This document shows positions 24,722 to 37,638 of a stretch of DNA of 64,000 nt, piece after piece (within the stretch, counting starts at the first letter, position 1; every line of letters starts with the position of its first letter). The notes under the pieces are model-generated. The model searched no databases. It saw nothing but the letters and a program-made list of their open reading frames with translations, and was not told where the DNA came from. Source of the stretch: Corticium candelabrum (Eukaryota; Porifera; Homoscleromorpha; Homosclerophorida; Plakinidae). The translations under genes were made by a program, and so were the position numbers. The stretch is taken from the NCBI RefSeq assembly GCF_963422355.1, contig NC_085103.1, positions 3,641,954 through 3,705,953 of the forward strand. The letters run 5' to 3'.

Positions 24722-27018
24722 TCAGCGGAAGCAGTTCCGACACAGCCTATTGCTAATTATAAATCGAAGGTAATGCATTATTTCAGTTTTAGCAAACAAT
24801 AACACTAACGCTAGCAAGCAAACGATAACATGTAAACTACTTCTTTTGAAAGGACAATAGTTGTCGCTCATTTCTTCCAGTCTGATCACAATCTCGTGAA
24901 ACGTAGGTCTGGAGGTCTCATCACACGCGCAACAGTCACGCATTAGCTCGACGTAGTCGATTTGTTTGTCTTGTGGAACACTTGGTCTGACGCCACCGAG
25001 AACGGCTGCTTTCAAGTCGAGGATAGATTGGAAACCACGATCAACGTACGGGAGTTCTCTCGACCAAATTTTCCACATCACAATACCAAAACTAAATTTA
25101 AGATATTAATTATAATTAGTAAAATATAATTCTCGTTTACATATTAAAATGGATATATATGCAACCAACCATTTAAGAAGTACACTACACTCATCTCTCG
25201 GGGATTAGTAAATAAGTACAAGTGTGTGTATACTCATAAGCGCATAAAACCACGGCGGCTACGGGGGTAGGGGAACCAAGGGGGCATTGCCCCCAATCAG
25301 TAGCCTATGGTCACTATACACAAAATAGGTCATCGTGAAAACTACCTGCAAGTGGAAGAAAACAAGGAGCTCCCATAGACGACAGTACAAAAACTACACT
25401 TGCATGCAGACGTCCTGAGTACACGAGGCTACATTTGCCGCGCATTGAAGTTTGACTCCCCCCCCCCCAACTTCGATGCCATTCTACGGCACTGATGGCT
25501 ACAGCTAGTAGCCTGTCGAAAACAAAGCGACACGACCATCTTGAATTAATTAATTAATGTTATACCTACATGGCTTCCTCCAGTATTAGTAAACGCAGGT
25601 ATTCGCGTTGCTTGAAAGACACAATTACAACTTTTCGTTGAACATCTGAGGCCACAGTCATTTTATGAGGTGAAAAAGAATTAAAGATTGTATTTATTAA
25701 TAAAAGTGAAAACCAAAAGCCAAGAGGAGTAACGACTCATTACTCAATAAAGCAATCTTGGTCTGCCACAATTGATTTGCTAGATTAAAAATGCTAAAAC
25801 ATTCCAAAAATCCTGTTTACTCGTAACGCCTACGACGGTCTAGTCTCTTTATCTTACTCTACTGAGGGTTTTACAACATCATCTGCAAACGCTCTAAAAC
25901 AGGTTCGAATATTACCAATGGAGGTCTCAAAGAGTGATAAAATATTTCAAAATGTTACTGCTATTTGGCACAACCAACAAGATTCATGCAGTTTTGAAGT
26001 TGGCAATGTAGAAACGACGACATTTTGATACAACAATATGTACTGATTTTAAGGCGTTGTTATTCCTCTTACCGGCTTACATGCAAATTTACAAAACATT
26101 TTGCAACTAAAATGCTGCAGAGAAACAGGCTCAGCTAATCTGAAAACACTAAAGTATTGATTGATTGCAATACAGCGAAGTACTTCTAATTATCTAAACA
26201 CACATTTGAATATTTAGTTAAGAACAATCCTACCTGTACACATCTGCTGATGTTCCATATCCTTGTCCACTCAGTATCTCTGGAGCACACCAACTTGGTG
26301 TTCTAACACCTGATGATAACTGATAATCTGCACCAAGAAGTGGAGCTGTCAGGTCGAGTGGTCCCGCTCCTCGTACTGCCTCTTGACTGATTCCTTCATC
26401 TTTTACCAATCGAGACGATCCAAAGTCGGTCACCTTGACTACCCATTGTTGACTCACAAGCAGATTGCTGCTCTTCAAGTCACGATGCACTCGAGGTGGA
26501 CGTTGACTGTGCAGAAATCTCATTCCCTTGGCCGTGTCTACAGTGAACCTCAACTTTAGATTATCTTCCAAACCTATTTTTCTATTTTTTAAAATACTAG
26601 TTAGCGATCCTCTCGCCATGTACTCTACTACAAGGAATGGACATCCATCGTCGTGATAACGATCTCCTTCTAAGAACAGAACAATGTTTGAATGTCTGAT
26701 GGCTCTCATCACTTCGATCTCTCTCTCGAACTCTAACTCGATACGATCGAGTTCCATATGTATTCCTTGCAACTTCTTGACGGCTACCATCATTTCTCTA
26801 TACTCTGCTTGATACACTTCACCGTATCCACCAGGACAATCTTTATCAATTCGTTTCCTTAGTTTTAACTCTTTAGAGTCAATGTTGAAAACATTAGTCA
26901 GTTCCATCAGTTCGTGGTCTTTGTTCTTCAGTATGACTTTGTGATCTTTTCTCGCTTTTCTAAACTTTGTGAGCAAAACAACGATCAGTGCTACGCCTAA
27001 TACAAAACCAGAGGCAGC

Positions 27019-27071
<53 letters not shown>

Positions 27072-29693
27072 AGCGGTCACGGTGCACAATCCTTTGTTGT
27101 TTTTAGTAAATCCAAACTGACATTCACAGCTAGGAGAAGAACTCGGTAGTGCGACGAAACATGCACCGTATCCACAATAGTTATCTACACATCGACTGCA
27201 GTTGGCTGGACTGCTAGAACCTTCGTCTTCTGTTGTGAGACTGTCTGGAAAAAATGAGCAAGGAAATTGGGCAGTTGCGGAAAACTCACCGACGAGGCAG
27301 TTGTAACACATTTCATGTTGAATATTTTTGCTTGTCATGCCTGCTGGACATGAAGGTTTAAAGTAGAAGAAGCCTCCCGAGTGGCCATGGATCTGACTTG
27401 TTTCAAATGGCTTTACTGGCATTCCCCCGATAGACAGTAAAACATCGTTCCACACCACGCTAAAAGTTCCAAATACGCTGATGTGTTGTTGAGCGGGTAA
27501 CTGTAACCAACTGCTAGTGATCGGGTCGTAAATCCATACACCCGCAGTCTTTTTGTCTTCTTCACAATTAATCTCATAAAGATAATTGTGACGATCGAGC
27601 TTTATTGAAAAGTCATTGCTGCAACCTCCTGTTAACAACATTTTGTTACCGAAAACATGTGCCTGATGGAAGCAACGATTTCCTGGACTTTTTCCTTTGT
27701 AACGAATTTGCACCCATCCGGTGTGGTTTGAGTGGTAGTATGTCCACAATGTGTTAAGGTATTTCAAAACACCTTAATATTATCAAAATGTGCACTAAAA
27801 CCTTTAGCTAAATTGAAAACTGTTTCTGATCCACCATACATATACAAAATGTTACCAATATTTATTAAAGACATGGCATAAGATACGTTAGGTCCTAGTC
27901 GATCTATTCTTTTCCATTGTGATCCATGCTGTTGATCTATTATGTTTATTAAATTGTCATTTAGAAGTGGAAGAGTGAACGTTCAGAAATCATGTACAAA
28001 TTTTGTAGCCAATTTACAATATAATGTAATTCCTCCATATATCACCATTGTTTGTGCATCAATTGCCGTAGAAGCGTGGAAAATTCTTCCAGAAGGTTTA
28101 TCGCCTTTAGTCGAGTACTTTATCCACAATCTCGCGGTCATTTGATTGTAGTAGCCCTTAACATCAACTAGCGGTTCAAGATTAAAACCCCAGCTCCCGC
28201 CCTCCGTTTGCACATGATCCAACCCTCCATATACGACCAAAACGGAACCGAAAAGTACCGTGGCAGTAGAAAATACTTCAAAATACAGTTCTTTCGTGCC
28301 ACTACCGCCAAATGTAAGCATATCTGTTGACCACTGTGACGTTTTCAAATCCAATCGATAAAGACGATAAGCAAGTTTGTTTACGTAGTTGATTTCATTT
28401 AATGTTACTCCGCCGTACAGCAATATTTCTTGCTGGGTTTGCATAACACCGCCTATGCTCAAAACTCTTGGCTTCACCGGACTCAACTTCGGTAACGGCA
28501 TATTTTCAATGCTCCATCGACAGTCATCAGACAACCTCAGCAACCACATTTGATTTGGATTACCCAGTAACGTCCACTGTCTTCCGTAAATGATACCACG
28601 ACTTCCGACTTTGGTCATGATCATGTCTGCTGTTATTGGTAGCGCTAAATTTGGATTATTTATGTCAGATGATTCTTCACTAACCAGATCATAAGCAATA
28701 AGAAGATTCGAATTATTAAGACGACAACACATAACCAAAAAGTGTTTCGATTTCTTAGAATTTGAAAGTAGATTGCCAGTGGATAACATGGTAAATCTTC
28801 GCTCAACTAGGAGTGTCTCTTCTACGTGGCAGTTGACACCCGATATGACCACATTGCTCTTCCCTTCGCACTGTATCCATAAACGTAAACGAGAGTGCTG
28901 GCAAATGCTGAAATGAGTGCAGGATAAGTTAGTTTCTGTGGATTCTTATCTAGAAGAATCCACTCATACACAAGAGAAACGTCGTCTTTGCACTTCAAAA
29001 GCCACAAATCGTTATGACGTTTGTTCCACTCTTCCCGATCATCATAAAATCCGCTATATATAATCATAGATTCTTTGCAGGTGCACGAACTGTTGGGTAA
29101 ATGCAATACCGTAGCAACGTGTCTACATCGAGGATTGACGTAGTCGCTCTTGTTTGTGAGAATGAATGATGGTGTCGAGTCTCCTCCACGTTCTATTCTT
29201 CATTCTAAATATCCACGTCTCGTTATTGCACTTTCCGTTTTCTGACGCCAGTGAAGATGAAACGCCGCCGAAAAGTAAAAAGCGACGTTCTACAAAGAGA
29301 TACGAGTGTGTGATGGATGATACCTTTCGGACCCGATTGCTTTCCAACGGTCTCCCACGAATTCGTCTGTGGGTCGTAAAGCCACGTTCTGTACTCAGAG
29401 TGACTGCTTTCCCCTCCGTACATTAGCATCATCTCCCTCACCGTTCCGCCCAACTTTTTATCAAGGATTTCAGTAGCCACTTTATATTTCATGCCTCGTG
29501 GAGTGTTTCTACTCCAAATAGAGAACAAATGCCATTGGTTCCCTCGCGACGTCTTCCAGGAAGAAGTAAGGTTGTGGTGTTGGGAAGAATTGACAATCTC
29601 ATCTCCATCCGCCGTCTGCACCAATACATGCTCAAGTAGCAAAACGAAAAACATTAAGCAAATACTTGCAGCAACTGAATAGATCGTCGTCAT
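24722..29693 (-). pseudogene. Unit 5: type A (A2) Kelch-TKL receptor kinase pseudogene
   Basis: Last exon 24722-25091, large exon 26234-29693 (ATG at 29693, protein starting MTTIYSVAASICLMFF). The kinase part (26234-26976) is open with Lys, HRDLKSSN, DFG (VTDFGSSRL) and CAPE in place. The Cys-rich/EGF part (26997-27767) is open in another frame. The (TA)n tract at 27022-27068 separates them, one dinucleotide out of frame. Further frameshifts fall near 27770, 27980, 28830, 29110 and 29330. In the last exon a small deletion in the CPFGEKK codons removes the normal stop and would add about 35 residues. The intron (25092-26233) carries unique sequence near 25230-25570, including an 11-nt C run. 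Most likely a pseudogene; some lesions could be assembly errors. Confidence 0.8.
27022..27068. repeat. (TA)n microsatellite, 47 nt, at the TM-encoding junction of unit 5
   Basis: Minus-strand reading: CTVTADY followed by Ile-Tyr repeats, then MSLPLVLY and a stop. In the alternative frame the sequence after the tract reads VAASGFVLGVALIVVLLTKF, an intact TM helix leading into the kinase. Because 47 = 45 + 2, loss of one TA (45 nt) or gain of two (51 nt) would reconnect the stalk with the TM and kinase. Confidence 0.9.
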
Positions 29694-30734
<1,041 letters not shown>

Positions 30735-33700
30735 CTACTTCCTTTCGCCAAAAGGACAATAGTTGTCGCTCATTTCTTCCAGTCTGATCGCAATCTCGTG
30801 AAACGTAGGTCTGGAGGTCTCATCACACGACCAACAGTCACGCATTAGTTCGACGTAGTGGCTGTGTTCGCCTTGTGGAACGCTTGGCCTAACGCCACCG
30901 AGAACGGCTGCTTTCAAGTCGAGGATAGATTGGAAACTGCGATCCACATACGGGAGTTCTCTCGACCAAATTTCCCACATCACAATACCAAAACTAAATA
31001 TAAAATAGTAAATAGTAAAATAGAATTATCGTTTACATATACATATCTAACAATAGATATGTACAACAGACCACTCAGAAGTGCTACGCTATCTGCTCAG
31101 CGATTAGAAAGTATAGCGTGTCAAATAAATAGACACGACCTTCTTGATAACAAATTACAGTTATGCTTACATGTCTTTTCCTATTAGAAAAAGTGAGCAG
31201 AAGCATGACAGCTACCTCTAAAACAAGTATTCGCGTTGCTTGAAAGATAAACCTTTTATTGGGAATCTGAAGCCAGTCAAGCCGAAAGCGGAAACGTCTG
31301 AAGATGACTTACACACTGACGCACTGTTTTCGGCCATGAAGTCAGAGCCAAAACTTCTAAGAACTTCCGAACATCCTTTGTACTCATGCGTCTAGCTACA
31401 GCCATGACTGTCTCATCTTACTCTACTGAGACCTTTCTAGCACTGGCAGCTAATACTCTAAAACACGTTGGAAGACTACGAATGTTTATAGGTCTCAAAG
31501 AATAATACAGTAATGATATTTATTCAAAGGTCACTGCTGATAAAATCGACACAACCAACAAGATTCATGCAGAAAATACGACAATATTGATGTAATAAGA
31601 AAAACTGATTCTACTGCGTAGCTTTGTTCTTTCTCTTATTGTCTTTCAGATTTACAAACTATTTTGCAACTAAAATGCTGCAGAGAAATAATCGCAGCAA
31701 ACACCTGGAAACACTACAAGTATTGATTGATTACAATGCAGCAAAAGTATTTCTAAATTAATATCTAAACAATTAATATAAAAACAATCCTACCTGTAAA
31801 CATCGGCTGCTGTTCCATATCCTTGTCCACTCAGTATCTCTGGAGCACACCAACTTGGTGTTCCAACACCTGATGATAACTGATAATCTGCACCAAGAAG
31901 TGGAGCTGTCAGGTCGAGTGGTCCCGCTCCTCGTACTGCCTCTTGACTGATTCCTTCGTCTTTCACCAATCGAGCCGATCCGAAGTCGGCCACCTTCACT
32001 ACCCATTGTTGACTCACCAACAGATTGCTGCTCTTCAAGTCACGATGCACTCGAGGTGGACGTTGACTGTGCAGAAATCTCATTCCCCTGGTGACATCAA
32101 TAGTAAACCTCAACTTTAGATTATCTTCCAAATCTATTCTCCTATTTTTTAAAATACTAGTTAGTGATCCTCTCGCCATGTACTCTACTACAAGGAACGG
32201 ACATCCATCGTCGTGATACCGACCTCCTCCTATGAACAGAACAATGTTTGAATGTCTGATGGCTCTCATCACTTCGATCTCTCTCTCGAACTCTAACTCG
32301 ATACGATCGAGTTCCATATGTATTCCTTGCAGCTTCTTGACGGCTACCATCATTTCTCTATACTCTGCTTGGTACACTTCACCGTATCCACCAGGACAAT
32401 CTTTATCAATTCGTTTTCGTAGTTTCAACTCTTTAGAGTCAATGTTGAAAACATTAGTCAGTTCCATCAGTTCGTGGTCTTTGTTCTTTATTATAACTTT
32501 GTGATCTTTCCTCGCTTTTCTAAATTTTGTCAGCAATACAATAATTAATACAAAAAGTGCCACCCCTGATACAAAGCCCGAAGCGGCGATATAGAACGTG
32601 GCCACGGTGCACAATCCTTTATTGTTTTTAGTAAATCCAAACTGACACTCACATGTAGGAGAAGGACCCGGCAATGTGACATAACACGTACCGTATCCAC
32701 AATAGTTATCCACACATCGACTGCAGTTGACTGGACTGCCAGAACCTTCGTGTTCTGTTGTGAGACCGTCTGGACACTGTGAACAAGGAGAATGGGAAGT
32801 TGAGGAAAACTGACCGACGGGGCAATTGTAACACATCTCAACTTTTAGATTCTTGCTTGTCATGCCCGCAGGACATGCAGGTTTGAAAATTGAAAAGCCA
32901 TTCCAGTCGTCTGGAACGTGATCTGTTACAGATTCCTGCTCTAAGGGTAGTCCACCAAACGAGAGAAGAAGATCGTTCCACACAACGCTAAACACTCCAA
33001 ATACGTTGAGGTGATACAATGGTTGAGCGCTCAACTCTAACCAACTGATTGTGTCCGGATCATAAATCCATACACCCTCCGTATCTTTGTCTGCTTCGCA
33101 CTTGATCTCGAATATGAGTGTGTAACGATTAACCCGTACTGCAAAATTGTTACTGCAACCTCCTGTGAGCAACATTTTGTTGCCAAATGCATGTGATTGA
33201 TGAAAGCAACGATTTCCTGGATTTCTTCCTTTAGATTCCATATGTATCCAGCCTGCGTTGTGCACTAGGTTGTACGTCCACAATGTGTTTACACAACTGA
33301 AAGATATCTTAATATCTTCAGGCTGCGCTGAAAAAATTTTAGGCAAGTTCAGAACAGTTTGTGATCCACCATACATATACAATATGTTATCAATGGTTAC
33401 TAGCGACATGGCATAAGATGTGTTAGGTCCTAATCCATGCATCATTTTCCATTGTGATCCATTCTGTTGCTCTGACAAGTTCAGTAAGTTTTCATCTAAA
33501 GTTGGAAGAGAAAACCTCCACAAATCGTAAAGAAGTTCAATTGAATCAAGATTTATTCCTCCATATATCACCATCGTCTGTAAGTCGATTGCTGTTGCAG
33601 CGTGCAAAATTCTTGCAGGTGGCTTTCTTCCTCTTGGCAAGTACTTAATCCACAGTCTTGTAGTTACGTAATTATAGTAACCCCAAATATCGTCCAACTG

Positions 33701-35242
33701 TACGTCAGGGATGGACTTTACGAAATCGGTTTTCAGATCTATGGGTGGGAATCCGCCATGTACAACTAGAACTGAATCCAAGAGAACCGTTACTGTGGAG
33801 AACGGTGAGAAATACAGCTTCGTCGTGCCACTTTTGCCAAGTTTTTCTGCTGACCATTGCAACGTTGTCAAATCTAATCGATGAAGGCGATTATCAGTGG
33901 TTTTTCGATAACTGTCCGAAAATTGTAGTCCACCATACATCAAGATTTCTTGCTGTTTTGCCATAAAACCACCAGTACTAAGAATTCGTGGCTTGACCGG
34001 ACTCAACTCAGATGACGGCATTCTGTAAGTCCTCAATAGAAGGTCATCAGATAATTTTATCTCCCACACGCTATTTGTCAACCTGAAGCGCGGTCTCCCT
34101 AAAATGATACCATAGTCTGCGACCTTGGTTATGACTAGGTTTCTATAAAGTAAATTAGGTAACACGTTCAGCTGGCATTTAAAAGAAAGCCATTTTTCAT
34201 TAACCAAATCAAAAACTGCATAAGAATTTTTTGAACAGCAAAGATACATATAGTGATTTGATCTATCAGAATTTGAGAAGTAGATTGCCCGTGTACGAGT
34301 AGCATAATGGATTATATCGGTGAACTTATCCGTAGAATTAAAGTGTTTCCTCCACATGAAATTTGACAGCTGATATGACCACACTTCTCTCGCGTTCAAT
34401 TTGCCAGAAAATCTTGTAAAATTGAGTCCATAAAAGTAACCAATTGTCTTGCCAAAAGCAGAAATTATTGCAGGAAAAGCAATTTTCGGTGGACTTGAAT
34501 CGAGAAGTTTCCATTCGTAAATGTTAGAAGAGTCGTCTTTGCATGTCAAGAGCCACAGATCGCTCAAACTACTGTCCACTCTTAAACTCCACGTCTGACC
34601 ACTACTCTTAAATCCGCTATATACGATCATGGATTCTTTGCAACCGCACGAGCTGTTGTGCATGTGCACTACCGTAGAAACGTGTCTACATCGAGGAGTG
34701 ACGTAATGCATCTTACTTTGAAAGTGAACGGTGGTGTAGATTTGTCTCCACTTTCTATTCTCTATTTCAAATATCCACGTCTCGTTGCTGCAATCTTGGT
34801 CTTTTGACTCCCGTAGAGATGAGACGCCGCCAAATAGTAAAACCGACGTTCTACAAAGAGTTACGAGTGTGTGATAGATGATGCCTTTTGGTCCTGATTC
34901 CTCTTGAACGGCCTCCCACGAATTCGCATCAATGTCGTAAAGCCACGTTTTGTTGCTTCCTCGGCCATATATTAACATCATCTCTCTTGTCGCTCCGTCC
35001 TGCTTCGTGTCAACTATTTCACTGCTTGCTGGACACATCATACCTCGTGGACTGTTGTTACTCCAGCTAGAAAACACATGCCATTGATTGGCCAACGAGG
35101 TCTCCCAAGCAGATGTAAGGTTGTGGCTCCGTGAAGAGGTGACGACGCCAGACCCATCAGTTGCATGCACCAATTGACGCTCGAGTAGCAAAACAAAACA
35201 TGCGAAACGCAAACATCTAGTGAGAGAATGCATTGCCACCAT
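30735..35242 (-). CDS. Unit 6: Kelch-EGF-TM-TKL receptor kinase, type B
   Basis: Complete gene: large exon 31794-35242 (ATG at 35242), last exon 30735-30993. Same exon lengths as unit 3 and a predicted 1235 aa, so domain positions coincide: signal peptide 4-25, Kelch-like ectodomain to about 780, Cys-rich/EGF stalk, TM about 882-905, VAVK Lys 969, HRDLKSSN Asp 1068, DFG Asp 1086. It is the duplication partner of unit 3 and nearly identical over the first ~290 and last ~700 residues. Differences concentrate at about 295-520: unit 3 reads KKLFSSTDSFTDKMSY where unit 6 reads RKHFNSTDKFTDIIHY. The kinase has TIDVTRGMRFL where unit 3 has TVDTAKGMRFL. The intron donor is GTAGGA. No inactivating change seen. 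Confidence 0.9.
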
Positions 35243-36779
35243 AGAGAACGACCAAATTCTCTCACTGTATCAAAATGTGAAGGAGAACTGGCGAGATTTG
35301 AGCTTTAATTAAAGATATAGATAGAAGATAAACACGGCTATATATCTTCAAGTTTTACGTAACATTAATGGCTTTGCGCAATTTCTCATTTCACTTGCTA
35401 GATCCCAATAGTATAGTGTTGATACCACACACAAATCACTAAATCATATTATACGCCGACACATTTCTATTGCTACATTGCATGCATTCCATGTTCGCTG
35501 TCTTGTGCTTTGTCTATCACAGGGTCCGGTAGCACAGTACCCTGTATATAGAGATTGCCCAGGTTAGAGCGTTGTGGGGCGCGGTCATCTTTTTGCACGC
35601 TTATAAAACATAGTAAATAAAGACTAAAATTTCTCAAAATCAACGAAATGAAATGTTCGTACGTCGTGTACTATATCCAATTTTTGTTTTGATCACGAAT
35701 CATCTAACAACCTAGAAAACAGCTAGCCTCGGAGGCCCATGCGTCAATTTTGTTCTTCTTTCTTCTCCTCCACGGATATCTCTTTTCGTACGTTAGGCAC
35801 GGCTGTGAAACTTGAGAAAACGCTTTAGAATTATTACCTGAACTCTATTCTTTTGGTGACTAGAGAAACCGAAATCAAATGTTAATTAAAAAGTGTGTTT
35901 CTTTCAAGCAGATTTTGATTCAACGACCGTCATCAACGCTATAGCACAGTTTGAGCCAATCACGAAGCAGCATTTGCGATTGCTTGTCCATAGCAACCAG
36001 AGACAATGGGCGAAGAGCTAATCGGATAGGCCAAACGCGTTTATGAAAGAGTTTATCACCAAACTGTGTAATTCGATCATGTTTGCCATTGTCTAGTCTG
36101 AAATTGTTTGCGATCCGAGCAAAATTGACAAAGAATTACGTACACATAGCAATTTATACGGAAATCATCATTTGCAAAGCATATCCCGTATGTGATAATC
36201 TTGGGCTTTGACTACTAAGCCAAGTTCTATTCCAAATGCCGTTGCATATTCAATTATACACGCACAGAAGAAAGAACAATGCAATGGCACTAAAAGTTAA
36301 GATCCATATTCGTGCAACGTGCTCTGGGATACCATGGTACCGTATCTACCCGTAGACCGCTAGACCACTTTAGTAAACTACCTCTGAATCATGTCTAACA
36401 AAAGCTGTTACATATAAACAGGTTTAATTAACGCTAATGAAACCGCGCTAAATCCGAGACATGCTTATAAAGGGGGTATAGACCCTAATAAGGACATGTA
36501 CACCCATATGGCGCGCATTTGCGCTCCTAAAAACTTACCAAACTAGAATTTTTAAAAATTTCTCTGAAAGAATAAATAGATGTAGAGATTGTATAAAAAG
36601 TAACAGAAACAAGATCTATAAATCTAGATAATATGAACCAACGTCAGACACCATTAGTGAACCCTTCCAACTCCAACATTCTCTACATTTCACATTTTGG
36701 GGGTTGGAAGGATTAACGAAGTCATAGAATGAGAGGAACAGCGTTGTTCTCGACGTACATTGGAGTTGTCTAAGGGCAA
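35243..36779. other. 5' flank of unit 6 (B-type upstream region)
   Basis: A nearly exact copy of 16505-18042. Probably contains the promoter; nothing else recognised apart from the truncated MITE listed separately. Confidence 0.5.
36543..36725. repeat. Truncated palindromic MITE, copy of 17806-17987
   Basis: The same left arm and the same truncation in the right arm as the unit 3 copy. The truncation therefore predates the block duplication. Confidence 0.7.
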
Positions 36780-37361
36780 TCAGTGGAAGATGACGTCACA
36801 TAAGACATCGTGCCGCCTAATCCGAAGAGGACAACAGCCAAAAGCATGGTCACCAAATATGTCCAGTTCATGACCGCACACACAACGGACTGAGTGTGGG
36901 GGTGCTGGAAAAACCGGAATTCCCAAACGCAAACGCAGAGAAGTCACAAATTCACGCGGAGACATGGCCAGGGCTAGACTTGAGTTGGGGATTGCCCTCA
37001 AGCAATCCCCCGCATGAGGATATGCAACAGCACTGAAACGTGACTGTTCTCGCAGACTAACAAGGCTGACTTTAACGCTGGATCTCAAAGCATCATGCAG
37101 AGCCTTCTGCAAGGAAAGTTGTGTAGAAGAAACAGAGGACGAGACAGAACTAGTGGGTGCTAAAAGACTTGCAAGATGTTGCCGGCATTGCACTTCACCA
37201 GGCAAAAACGAAGAATGCCGAGTCCAATCGTTTCCTTCGTGTACCGGCATGAACGCTGAGTCGTTAAGAAGACGGAGAGACAACTGCCGACAAGATTTGC
37301 AGCTGCCAACGAAAGCTGCAGAGGAAGATAGAGAGGCCTCACGAAGACCTAGACTACCCAA
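36780..37361 (-). mobile_element. Retrotransposon C-terminal fragment, second copy
   Basis: A 193-codon frame without ATG that differs from 18043-18624 at only a few residues (for example GDCLRAIPNSS for GAWLRAIPNSS). It contains GGLGLR near the start and the Cys/His cluster GDHAFGC...RRHDVLCD near the end. There is no RT catalytic core. Confidence 0.65.
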
Positions 37362-37638
37362 ACGATTTGTTTAGATATATGTTGAAGTGACCGAAACATA
37401 TTCAAATATACGTTTGAGATAACCATAGTCAAATTTGATCTGACATTACACCAACTTGGTGTGACAATGAATAAGCAAGCGTTGACATTAATATCAATAG
37501 AATCAGCTGCAGCAGTTCTGACGCAGTCTATTGCTGATTATCTAGACTAAATGCAGAACAGCATCGTATTCTAATCTTCAGCAAACAATTAACACTATTA
37601 ATTAATTAAACGACAGCAAGCAAACGATAACGTGTAAA

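Noticed and set aside
26230..26976. Reading unit 5's kinase as a separate soluble kinase gene
   Set aside because: The open stretch begins only because the upstream TA tract shifts the frame. It lines up exactly with the TM and kinase of the other units, and the last exon is also damaged.
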